Part shown: positions 1 to 8,761 of the stretch, piece by piece
How the letters are laid out: each line of letters begins with the position of its first letter
Position numbering within the stretch: position 1 is the first letter of the stretch
Assembly: GCA_020536535.1 (NCBI GenBank)
Contig: JAHLWZ010000065.1
Location: 4,981-28,097, forward strand
Direction: 5' to 3'
Source of the DNA: Pelomyxa schiedti
Lineage: Eukaryota > Evosea > Pelobiontida > Pelomyxidae
Length of the DNA: 23,117 bases
Made by a program: the position numbers and the translations under genes
The notes under the pieces: generated by a model
Told to the model about the DNA's origin: nothing
Databases searched by the model: none
The model's input: only the letters and a program-made list of their open reading frames with translations

Positions 1-260
1 TCGTCTTGAAACAGCGGGAAACCATCCAGACTGAGTGACGTTGCTTGGAACTTGAGGGTGATCGTGCGTGATGGTGCCACGACCCATTGGCGGCCAACTT
101 CCGACAACGTCGAAAATGGCAAGTGACGCGCGCCACTCGCGCTGCCACACCGTCCCACAATCGCACCAACGGCAAGTGCCACAAATTGCTTCCGTGCACA
201 AAGACCAACGGCAACAGACGGTCCACGTCGTCCCTTCATTTTCGGGCAATTTCTGTTCAT
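1..260 (-). CDS. Divergent member of the repeated propeller-like family (N-terminal part, cut by left window edge)
   Basis: An open frame runs from about 260 down past base 1 without a stop, so only the N-terminal 80-odd residues are visible. Two in-frame ATGs are possible, at 260-258 and at 239-237. The second gives MKGRRGPSV, which resembles the MKGRPTTRT start of the copy at 18324, so I prefer it. The signature ARKQFVALAVGAIVGRCGSAS, then a spacer and RQWVVA, matches ARSQFVAFASSSIERCGVGSA and RDWVVGC of the intact copies. It is as diverged as the 2954-4123 copy. Family function is unknown. I see no intron in the visible part. Whether the gene is intact cannot be judged. Confidence 0.7.
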   Translation of the reverse strand, partial: MNRNCPKMKGRRGPSVAVGLCARKQFVALAVGAIVGRCGSASGARHLPFSTLSEVGRQWVVAPSRTITLKFQATSLSLDGFPLFQD

Positions 261-510
261 TTGTTGTGAGAAGGAAAAGCAACAGCAAACCGGTGTGAGT
301 GGTGTCCCTGACGGGGAGTGACGAACACGTTTGTTGCGAGATAAGGAGGGAAACGGAGTATTTATTTTTATGGATCGGTGGGTTGCTCGGGGCTGACCCT
401 GCGATTCCCTTTTTCGGGAAGTCATCACTTTCACAGTGGAAGAACCTCAACCAGCAGTGGTATTACCACTGTTTGCAGTTGTGGTAGAAACAAAACAAAA
501 AAAATCGTGA

Positions 511-2837
511 TCAAAGGAGACTGGTGGAGGGGAGGGAAGAGAGGGCATCGACGGCAGAGAGCCTGGCAGCCTTGTCTGGGTTCATCATCCTGATCATCAC
601 CTCTTTCAGTGAATTGATGTTGATGTGACTCTCAACTGGTCCTGCTGTCGCTGTGGATGTGGCTGTTGCTGGTGCAATTGGGAACGACGCGACCAGTGTG
701 TGGGGGTTGAACTCACTCATGTCATGGAACAGGTTGCTGCCGATGAATTTGTGGGAAGGAGGCAGCAGTGAATCGTAGAACGTGAGTGCCAGTGCAAATG
801 AGTCACACTTGGAGTACGAGAACACCACACTGCATCCTCCAGTATTCTTTAGCAGGGTGGACAGCTCCGGGGGCACAGTGCCCGTGTTGCCCCATGACTG
901 TGTTGTGGTGGAGACTGGCCACTCAAGGTTGGTGCAGTGCTGTGCTTCGCCAAAGTCAATTAGTGTGAGATTACCACTGATGGGATCAACAAGAATGTTA
1001 TCTTCCTTGATGTCCCTTGGTTTTTTGTTTGAGTTAATCTGTCTGTGAAACTCAAACAAAACCTGTGAACGATGGAACATGTTTCAATGTGGCGGATTGC
1101 CTTGAGTCCTTGAATGAACACGTTCAAAACCACTCCAACCATCCTCTCTGTTGCGGGTTCCAGCATTTTCGAGAAGTATGAAGACAGGTGGATTCCAGCA
1201 TGGGGCATGAGTATTGCAAAAGACTTGTTGTGGCAGAGTTCCCGAAAAACGGATTTGTCTCTTGGAATTTTGTCAGAAAACTCTGGTGGCAAGCTGTGAA
1301 GAGTATTTTTGATTGTTGGTCTGTTAGTTAGTTGCAAACTGTATTGACCATACCATGGGAGCACAAGTGTACCAAGAGGGTGAATCACATTTGGGTGATG
1401 TGGAATCAATGAAAGGGTCACACACTCTGCCATGTATTTCTGCCTCAGCAGGGTCTGCCGTGGTGTGTTCTCCAAGTTGAAAAGAACCTTCATCACCAGG
1501 TCTCTTGTTATGGTTGTTGAAGAACTGGTGGAGAGCATCTCAGAGCAGCTGTGACCTTTATATCGTACTTTGAATGCAGCTGCATTCGAGCCAGTGCCAA
1601 GTAGTCTCTCCACAATGAAGTCATCCGCAGTTGCCGACATAAGAGATGTCATTGTATCAACAAGAGCCTGAAATTTGTGAGGGGTGGTTGAAAAAGGAAA
1701 GCAAAAAAACAAACCTTGTATCTTGCTGAGTTTGAAATTTCCTGTCTCCAGCTCACTTCCAAATTCTGGGGTGCCCTTTTTTCAGTTTGGAGCTGTGAAC
1801 GCGGTAAGCATTGGTGTGTTCATGAAAATCTGACACACCATTTCATCTGAATTGGGAAAAGAGAGCAAGATGTTTAAGGCCCCTTTGTGCCCACTCTCAG
1901 CTGCCTTTTTCACCCAGGAACGTGCCTGCTTCATGTCTCTTTCAATGCCATCACCATCTCTCAGACACAAACCAAGGTAAAACATTGACAAGGGATCAGC
2001 ATTAACAGAGCTGGCACCAAGCTGAAAAAACCTTACAGCCCTTTTCTTGTCTGTGGGAACACCACACTCTCCATTGTAGAAGTGCAGTCCCAGCTCCCCA
2101 CACGCCATAGCCCCGTCCAAGCCATTTGCCTTTTCATACAGCTCCTGAGCCCTGCTCAGGTCCACACCAACGCCAGCACCAATTTCGTAGGCAGCTCCCA
2201 GAAACATTTGAGCCCTTTCAGGCATCACAGATTTACAAGCAGTCTGGAGCATCTGTAATCCCTTTGCTGCATCCCTTTCCACACCACAACCAAACAAATA
2301 GCACCATGCAAGGTAAGCCTGGGCAGCCGAGCAATCTCCCGACTGTTGCATGAGCGAAACAGCCTTTTCGCAGTCCCTCTTCACGCCCTCCCCACGCAGA
2401 TAGCACACTCCAAGGTACCACGAGAAATACTTGTTGTGGCCGATCGCCCTGTGGTAGAGCGACACAGCGATGCACAGGTCACGCTCCACCCCGACGCCGT
2501 GCTGGTAGCACCACCCAATGTCACACAGGCACCCCGCAAAGTCGGAGAACTTCCATCCGATCCCCGACATCAGGCACCAGTGCTTGGCCTTCTCGACGTC
2601 CTTGGGCAGGCCCTCCCACCCGTTGAAGTAATCCTGAGCCAGGCGGGCCATGGCCTGCGCGTTTCCCCACATCGCGGCCTGTTGCAGAAGAGACGTGCCG
2701 GCGGAGTAGTCCTTTGGCAAGTTGTGTTCACCTTCGAGATAGCACACGGCCAGATCCAACATCGCGGTGGTATCTCCTGCATTCACCCTCGCAGTCAGGC
2801 TTGAGACGTGCGCGTCGTCACTCTGTGTCGCACCCAT
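511..2837 (-). CDS. Sel1-repeat array fused to a protein kinase, four exons
   Basis: Exons are 2837-1839, 1792-1715, 1667-1063 and 1015-511, separated by GT..AG introns of 46, 47 and 47 nt that join in phase to 728 residues. Residues 1-333 hold about eight Sel1 (TPR-like) repeats with GVGVERD, GEGVKRD and GCGVERD turns, a fold used for protein binding. Residues about 375-728 form a kinase. It has a glycine loop GTGSNAAAF (383-391), lysine in VMKV (K419), HRDIKEDN (560-567), DFGEA (D581), PPE in place of APE, and a DSFALAL helix. All catalytic residues are present, so activity is expected; substrates are unknown. I start at the ATG at 2837 because the frame above it opens only with TTG. The frame would stop at 1782 if the first intron were not removed, which makes the two halves look like separate genes. 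The start lies 116 bp from the divergent 2954 gene. Confidence 0.8.
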
Positions 2838-2953
2838 CAAAAACTCTGACAAATTGATTAACTTATCACTTCAGAGAAAAAGTCGACGTGGCGGTTGGTG
2901 CGGTCAGTGTGATCGTCTGAAAATAAATCTACAACACCTGAGTTAGGTGTCGC
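2838..2953. promoter_or_regulatory. Shared divergent promoter region
   Basis: These 116 bp lie between the start codons of the Sel1-kinase gene (-) and the family member at 2954 (+), so both promoters must sit here or extend into the genes. The stretch is moderately AT-rich around 2850-2880, with no clear TATA box. The assignment is by position only. Confidence 0.4.
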
Positions 2954-4123
2954 ATGCAGACACAACAAGCGCTTGCGACGCAAAAAGTGATTACTGGTGC
3001 CCTGCCATCGCCATGTCACATGGTCCTGGCGCGATCCCAACTGGTTGCACTGCTCACAAGCGTGGTGATTCCCCGTTGTGGGACACACAGCCAATCGCGG
3101 CTCCTCCCTGCTCCCACAATCAAAGATGAGATCGCCGCCAAGTGGGTCATGTCCGTAGACAGGAGGATCGTGATCAAGTGGAATGAGATTTTCAGCAGAT
3201 CTGACAACGATCACGAGAACACCCTTTGCAACCTTGTGTTCATCGGGGTGTCACTGACCTTGGGTGTTGTTGAGTACCACGTCCTCAGCAGAAGGAATTT
3301 CACCAAGGACAACCTTCACACTGCTCACTGGATTGGAAATGGCTGTGCCATGTTCCCAGCTGAGCAGGGTGACACAATAACAATTGCAAATCTGAGGACA
3401 CACGTGGTGAGGAACGTAGCTGCCCCTGGATTCCATGCTGGCGGGCAATTTGACATGTGCAAGGGCAGGAAGTGGGTGGTGGTCTGGAGTGTTTGGTTTA
3501 CCATTGTGATACTTCACATGAGTGCGCTGAATGATGACAGTTGGAACGGGCCAATCAGCATGTCAGTGGCTCTTACAAATGGATTGAGGACGGTGGAGAT
3601 GATCAGCGATGATGAGGCCGTGCTCCTGCCTCATGCAGACCATAATGTTGAAGTGTTGTGTGTGGACTTGAAGAAGTCATTTGAGTTGGGATCACTTGTT
3701 GTCACAGATAGGTTCAGAAGGTTTCCACTGATGGGCACGATGGTTTTTCACTCCAAAATGCACAAGGTGATTTTGACCAAGTACGAGTGGCACGGTACTG
3801 GCATTGAGTGGGTATCACTTCAGCCAGACTGCTTGCTGGTGCTGCACCATTCTGTGTTGTGCCACCACATTCAGCAGGTGGATAGCACGCATTTTGTGGA
3901 GGAGGATACACCCAACATGATCCTGAACTTGTTCTCAACAGATGACTTCACCCAACCAGTTCGTGTGTTCCACCTGAGTGACAGGTTCTGCTGTGAGAAT
4001 GGATTCATTGTGCTCTGGAGTTCGGGCTACCTTGACCTCGTGGATTCCATCACAGGCTCCTGGTTGTTGCGCCAACCCTCCTCTCACTTTGGCATAAGCT
4101 GGGTCTCTCTCGACACCTCCTGA
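2954..4123 (+). CDS. Divergent intact member of the repeated propeller-like family, 389 aa
   Basis: A single uninterrupted ATG-to-TGA frame of 389 residues without introns. Near the N terminus LARSQLVALLTSVVIPRCG aligns with the family signature RSQFVAFASSSIERCG, followed by a degenerate KWVMSV where the others have RDWVVGC. FIGVSLTLGVVEYHVL then matches FIGVSATLGVVWCTCL. Later stretches keep the family length and layout (CVDLKKSFELGSLVV against SFVDLEKSFEAGVTVV) but little identity. No signal peptide is apparent. Alternating strand-like segments of about 40 residues are compatible with a beta-propeller, which is an inference. Function unknown. It shares an upstream region with the Sel1-kinase gene and runs toward the pseudogene at 4383. 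Confidence 0.75.
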   Translation: MQTQQALATQKVITGALPSPCHMVLARSQLVALLTSVVIPRCGTHSQSRLLPAPTIKDEIAAKWVMSVDRRIVIKWNEIFSRSDNDHENTLCNLVFIGVSLTLGVVEYHVLSRRNFTKDNLHTAHWIGNGCAMFPAEQGDTITIANLRTHVVRNVAAPGFHAGGQFDMCKGRKWVVVWSVWFTIVILHMSALNDDSWNGPISMSVALTNGLRTVEMISDDEAVLLPHADHNVEVLCVDLKKSFELGSLVVTDRFRRFPLMGTMVFHSKMHKVILTKYEWHGTGIEWVSLQPDCLLVLHHSVLCHHIQQVDSTHFVEEDTPNMILNLFSTDDFTQPVRVFHLSDRFCCENGFIVLWSSGYLDLVDSITGSWLLRQPSSHFGISWVSLDTS

Positions 4124-4382
4124 TGATCGACTGGGAAGGCCATTTTGTAGGTGTTAGTGTTATTAATAGTGTGCCCCTATTATTAAATTTCGCTCAAAGG
4201 CGATTTCCTTCACATTCAAAAATGATAGCCAATGAGGTTGCCTCTTCAAGCCTTTTTTCGGAGTCTTTGATTTGTGGTTGTTTGTTGTTTAGCAGCCGTC
4301 ACACTCACCGAACCAAGAAGGCTGCCGTAACCACCGTGAGGCCACGCACCTCGTTTTTCTCCTTCTGGAATTGAGGGAACAC

Positions 4383-5224
4383 ATGAAAGCAACGATTCAG
4401 GCAGTGATCGACGCACGATCGCAGTTTGTTGCGTTCGCGAGTTCCTCGGTCGAGAGGTGCGGTGTCGGCAGCGCAGCCAGGTCAATGTCCCACAATCCCG
4501 AGTTGTGCGAGTCGTTCGGCCGCGACTGGGTCGTCGGCTGCTACAGGCAACAACAGAAAAGCTGGTCGTGTGGAGGGTGAACCGCGGTGTACCTGTGTGC
4601 CACGGGTTTGATGTGACACGCACTGTTCCACTGAACGAGAGCGGTGCAAAGTTCTCTCCATTTGACCCTTGTGGTGATGAACTTGCATTTGTGGGTGGTT
4701 CACAGTCTGCTGTGATTTCATTCGTTAATCTTGAGAGGAGCATTGATGCTGGGGTCACAGTGAAAGCCAGAGAGTGCCTTTCACTCCCACACCCAAATCC
4801 CTTTGATTTGATTTGGGCTTCACCCAACACAATCATCACTCTGCACTGTATCTTGAGTGGCCGAATCTTCACAGTTTACAACACCATGACTGGAAATTTC
4901 CGTTCCTTCCCATTTGCCAAGTACCTCAATCTTCTCACAGTTCCACCTGCACATGTTGCTGTTCAGAAGAAAGGGGCTGCAACATCGGTGCGTGAGATAT
5001 TGTCTGTGATTAACTTGAGTCAAGAGCCCTCATTTCGATATGTATGCAAGCCTGTGCTGTATTCATGTGAATCTGTGTATGTAATAGCCGAAGAAAGTAG
5101 TTCTGGCCAGTCTGTAACCAGTATTTGTGACACACTAACAGGCAAGATACTGGCAAATCTCTTCATGACGAAGCATTTTCCCTTCCTGGAGCACTTGCGC
5201 TACATTCATGACTCCCTGACATGA
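4383..5224 (+). pseudogene. Family copy broken by an internal out-of-frame deletion
   Basis: The reading frame opens at ATG 4383 with the full family N terminus (RSQFVAFASSSVERCGVGSAA, ESFGRDWVVGCYRQ). At about 4547-4558 it jumps straight to the stretch TEKLVVWRVNRGVPVC, which in intact copies lies roughly 110 codons later. The two parts are in different frames: the first stops at 4578-4580 (TGA), the second is open to 5224. In the second part FSPFDPCGDELAFVGG, SFVNLERSIDAGVTV and NPFDLIWASPNTIITLH are well kept. No GT..AG pair rejoins the frames. The C terminus ends in YIHDSLT and lacks the usual last strand. I read this as a recent pseudogene, although an internal start could still yield a C-terminal protein. 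Confidence 0.75.
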
Positions 5225-5418
5225 ATGGAAGCAGGAGATCCTTGAGTATTCTAGTTCGATGGGAATAACTTGAATCAGATACCAAAGAAAACCAGTGGGA
5301 GCTTTTGCAACTCGTTTTTTTCTTCCTGAATTTGTAAAAAACAGTCAGTGTGAAGAAGTTCTCCAGCTGAAGAGAAATACTTGTCACTCAGAGGAGCGGT
5401 GGGAGATGGTTTTCACAA

Positions 5419-5950
5419 TCAAGATTCAACAAAGCAAGAGAACGGTGCGGAAATGTGGTTGAGCCAAGTGAAGGAAGGAAAAAGAATTGCGAGAACGGCT
5501 GTCCCTCCTGGCTCAATCACATAGATACTGTCCTTGTGCACCTTGAAGATGAAACCACACTGTGATTCAACATGGAACTGGCCTGCTGACCACGGCATCA
5601 GAGCCACTGGGTGTGTGATATCATCGCGGTGATACACTGCAAATTTTTTCTCACTTGGGAGCTTCCAAATTCTGGAGGACACACAGAACAGCGAGTCACT
5701 AACACGGCCAACATAAGCCACAGTGTCACCAGGGGCAACGAGGGCCTGAGAAACACCAGTCCGCTCTTCCACTCGGAATACTGTTGTGGTGTAACGGCAC
5801 AATAGGGTCTTCACAATGAAAACACGTGACCCATATGAGGGGGAGGAAGGATCATCCCAGTTCCTCAGCACAACAAGGCCCGAAAATGAGCTCTGTTCGT
5901 TCAGCATCCGCCAAGAAAGAAAAAAATTTTTTGGTTCTTCTTGAAGCAGA
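5419..5950 (-). pseudogene. C-terminal fragment, probably of a divergent family member
   Basis: An open stretch of about 175 codons follows immediately after the stop of the 5952-7145 copy on the same strand but in another frame. It has no family N terminus. Its last 70 residues (GQFHVESQCGFIFKVHKDS, then YVIEPGGTAVLAILF) align loosely with the C terminus of the 2954 gene (DRFCCENGFIVLWSSGYLD, then LVDSITGSWLL). The abrupt start next to a complete neighbour suggests a remnant of a divergent copy truncated by insertion or recombination. A separate small gene starting at an internal ATG is possible. No spliced link to the neighbour was found. Confidence 0.45.
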
Positions 5951-5951
5951 T

Positions 5952-7145
5952 TCATGAATGAAAGTGGATGATTGCCAGTGCCTTGCCTGTGATGGCACAT
6001 TGAAGGGTCACTGTGGGCCAGGTATGGACCTGTGCTTGTGGGTGTGTCTGGAGTGCTGTTGTTTTGGTGGCTGGAACCTTGACAGCACGGAGTGATAGTG
6101 AAGTGCAGTTCAATGTTTCTCCTTCGAATTTGTAGTGCCAGGAGGGCGCACCCAAGTCATTTGATGAGGCACAATAAACCTCACAGATATTATCACGTGA
6201 CAAGGCGGCAATGTGTGAAGGGGGCAGTGCGTGAACCCACTGGTACTTGACATCAGAGAATGTGTGCAGCAGTTGACCAGTGTTTGTGTTGTACACTCTG
6301 TAGCCAGCGCCAGTTCCACTGTGAAGAGCCAGCATGGTATTTTGCGGTGCCCAGACCAAGTCAAATGGAGAGGAGTATGGGAGGACAACACTCTCCTTTG
6401 TCACAACGGTGACACCAGCTTCAAAGCTCTTCTCAAGGTCAACAAAGGAAATTGAACTCCCAGAGGCACCACTGTTGTTTTGGTCATTGTTCCCAACAGC
6501 AAGGAGTTCATCGCCACAAGGGTCAAACGGAGAAAACGCCGAACAAACCCCACTGATAGGAACAGAGCAACGCACATCAACGCCACGGCCAAAACGGCGG
6601 GCCACCCTCCACAGCGCCAAACTCCTCGTTCCACCAATGAAATTGACCCGCACAATCCACTTGCTGTTGCACACCCAATACGCCGAGGGTGCCGTCGCCA
6701 CGTCGGAATCCAGGGCCTCCACCACCTTCCCTTTGCTGTCGACAATGCTCGACACTCCCTCCATCGAGCTTGCCACGAACCTGTCGTCGCCAACTGGACT
6801 GCCCTCGACGAACGCGAGCTCGTTGTCAAGCAGCAGTGCGGTTTCTTCGAGGCACGTGCACCACGCCACGCCAAGGGTGGCACTCACGCCCATGAACACG
6901 TGGATGTTCGCACTACGCCGCTTTAGCACCGCATCGCCTGACACCAAGATGGTGGCGCCGATCTGCCTGCAGCAGCCGACGACCCAGTCGCGGCCGAACG
7001 CCTCGCACAACTCGCGATTGTGGGACAGCAACTTGGCTGCGCTGCCGACACCGCACCTCTCGATCGAGGAACTCGCAAACGCAACGAACTGCGATCGCGG
7101 CTCGATCAAGATCTCCGTCTTTGTCACTTTCGGCGTCGCAGCCAT
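5952..7145 (-). CDS. Intact member of the repeated propeller-like family, 397 aa
   Basis: Uninterrupted intronless frame. I place the start at ATG 7145 (MAATPKVTKTEILIEPRSQ) because the frame further upstream opens only with GTG. Family blocks in order: RSQFVAFASSSIERCGVGSA, LCEAFGRDWVVGCCRQIGAT, FMGVSATLGVAWCTCLEE, GDDRFVASS, KWIVRVNF, FSPFDPCGDELLAVG, SFVDLEKSFEAGVTVV, SPFDLVWAPQNTMLALH and YRVYNTNTGQLLHTF. No signal peptide or membrane span is evident, and cysteines cluster near the N terminus. The repeated strand pattern suggests a beta-propeller, which is an inference. Function unknown. It lies head-to-tail with the 7220-8467 copy, with 74 bp between the genes. Confidence 0.85.
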   Translation of the reverse strand: MAATPKVTKTEILIEPRSQFVAFASSSIERCGVGSAAKLLSHNRELCEAFGRDWVVGCCRQIGATILVSGDAVLKRRSANIHVFMGVSATLGVAWCTCLEETALLLDNELAFVEGSPVGDDRFVASSMEGVSSIVDSKGKVVEALDSDVATAPSAYWVCNSKWIVRVNFIGGTRSLALWRVARRFGRGVDVRCSVPISGVCSAFSPFDPCGDELLAVGNNDQNNSGASGSSISFVDLEKSFEAGVTVVTKESVVLPYSSPFDLVWAPQNTMLALHSGTGAGYRVYNTNTGQLLHTFSDVKYQWVHALPPSHIAALSRDNICEVYCASSNDLGAPSWHYKFEGETLNCTSLSLRAVKVPATKTTALQTHPQAQVHTWPTVTLQCAITGKALAIIHFHS

Positions 7146-7219
7146 TGTTTCGATCACAGTTGTGAGTTCCACTGAGTTTTCCACATGTTTCTATTCAGAA
7201 GAATGGGGGCAAACACATG

Positions 7220-8467
7220 TCACGTTGTTGATTTCCCTAATGAGGAAGAATTTATGGAGAGAGAGGAGAGTATAGTGGCAAGAGAGAGTGTCCCGTTCTG
7301 CATCAAAAAGGGTGGCGAGGTAATCGTGACAACTGCCGCTACCATTGGTTTGCCTGTCAGGGAGTCATGAATGTAGAGTGCAGGCCGCTGGCCAGGGACT
7401 GGGAATACTGCTTTGGATGACGAGGACATCCTCGATTGTGCTGGAGGAGGGCAGTGGAATTGGCACAAGGGCTGTCCCAGATCAGAGTATGTACAGCTAT
7501 AGACCTCACAAGTTGAATTCCATGTGATGGCAGCGATTTTCTCACCAGGGGGAACTCGGTAAACATTCTGGTACTTTTCAGAGGGGAATGTGTGCACTAG
7601 TTCACCGGTTACAGTGTTGTAAACTTCGTAGGTACCGTGCAATTTGTGCAGAGTGAGGATGGTGTTTGGTGATGACCACACAAAGTCAAATGGATGTGGA
7701 TCTGGGATGGAAACTCTCTTCTGACACCCCACAGTGACCCCAGCTTCAAAGCTCCTCTCAAGGTCAACAAATGAAAGGACAGCTACCGTTGCATCGCCAC
7801 CAGCAAAGACGAGTTCATCACTGTATGGGTCGGCCTGAAAGAACCTCACACCACGATCAGTCAAGGACACCGTACACTTCACCCCCACGCCATCACTGTT
7901 AACTGGCATTCCATTTTTCAGCCTCCATAGAATCAGCTTTGCATAGTCACGAGGATTCTCAACCCTCACAAGCCACTTTTTGTTGATTGCCCACAATGCA
8001 AACGGATATGACCCTCCATCCAGAGTAGCCACCACCTTCCCGTCGCTTCCGACAATGCCTGAGCACTCGCTGTGCGTGTTTGCGACGAACCTGTCATCGC
8101 CAACGCACCCTTCAATGAACGCAAGCAGTGGCAGCACCGGTGAAATCTCGTTCTTCAGGATCAGTGATCCCTGGTCCAGCCACGAGCACCACACGACGCC
8201 AAGCGTGGCACTCACGCCCATGAACAAGCTCACATTCCCCCGTTCTTTGTACCCTTCTGCGTCCCGTTCTATGGCAATGGTGGTGCCGATCTGCCTGCAG
8301 CAGCAGACGACCCAGTCGCGGCCAAACGACTCGCACAACGCACCATTTTGGGACACCAACTTGGCCGCGCTACCGACCCCACACCTCTCGATCGAGGAAC
8401 TCACGAACGCAACAAACTGTGATCGTGCATCCAACAGGATTTGAGTACTGGCTAGGGTCGTTGTCAT
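7220..8467 (-). CDS. Intact member of the repeated propeller-like family, 415 aa
   Basis: Uninterrupted intronless frame with an ATG start at 8467 (MTTTLASTQILLDARSQ). It carries all family blocks: RSQFVAFVSSSIERCGVGSA, ALCESFGRDWVVCCCRQIGTT, FMGVSATLGVVWCSWLDQ, GDDRFVAN, KKWLVRVE, SFVDLERSFEAGVTVG, HPFDFVWSSPNTILTLH and YEVYNTVTGELVHTF. The usual FSPFDPCGDE block is changed to FFQADPYSDE. The C terminus is about 25 residues longer than in the 18324 copy and Ser/Leu-rich. The first 150 nt are nearly identical at the DNA level to the other copies while the rest is much more diverged. Function unknown. Confidence 0.85.
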   Translation of the reverse strand: MTTTLASTQILLDARSQFVAFVSSSIERCGVGSAAKLVSQNGALCESFGRDWVVCCCRQIGTTIAIERDAEGYKERGNVSLFMGVSATLGVVWCSWLDQGSLILKNEISPVLPLLAFIEGCVGDDRFVANTHSECSGIVGSDGKVVATLDGGSYPFALWAINKKWLVRVENPRDYAKLILWRLKNGMPVNSDGVGVKCTVSLTDRGVRFFQADPYSDELVFAGGDATVAVLSFVDLERSFEAGVTVGCQKRVSIPDPHPFDFVWSSPNTILTLHKLHGTYEVYNTVTGELVHTFPSEKYQNVYRVPPGEKIAAITWNSTCEVYSCTYSDLGQPLCQFHCPPPAQSRMSSSSKAVFPVPGQRPALYIHDSLTGKPMVAAVVTITSPPFLMQNGTLSLATILSSLSINSSSLGKSTT

Positions 8468-8761
8468 TTTCGAGGTTTTTTGACCAAAGGACGTGTTCCG
8501 GGATGTTGATTCCTTTATTTGACTCTTAACCGTGAGTTAACTCTGGGCCGGTTTCCTACTCCTCGTGCAAGGGGGTGGTTATCTCCCCACAACAAAAGAA
8601 CTGTGGGGGCCATTCCTCTCCAGAAAAAGCCTAATAGATCCGGAGCAGAAAAGGGAAACAAAAAATGAGTGGCGTCGGTGAGGTACCACGGCACACACAC
8701 GCACCGCCACGTCCCTCGCTTTTGCGTCTTATTAAATTTTATACTCTCGCCATGTAGCGCC
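8468..8761. promoter_or_regulatory. Divergent intergenic region with TATA-like element
   Basis: The region separates the start of the 8467 family copy (-) from the start of the zinc-finger gene (+). A TATA-like stretch, TTATTAAATTTTATAC, lies at about 8729-8744, only some 20-30 bp upstream of ATG 8762. If functional it implies a very short 5' leader. Nothing else stands out. Confidence 0.3.

Noticed and set aside
1782-1838. Sel1 protein ending at 1782 and a separate kinase gene
   Set aside because: A typical 46-nt intron links them in phase, and no start codon is needed in the kinase exons.
7145-7184. Upstream extension of the 5952 family copy to 7184
   Set aside because: It opens with GTG, which is not a normal eukaryotic start; the first ATG gives a length and N terminus like the other copies.
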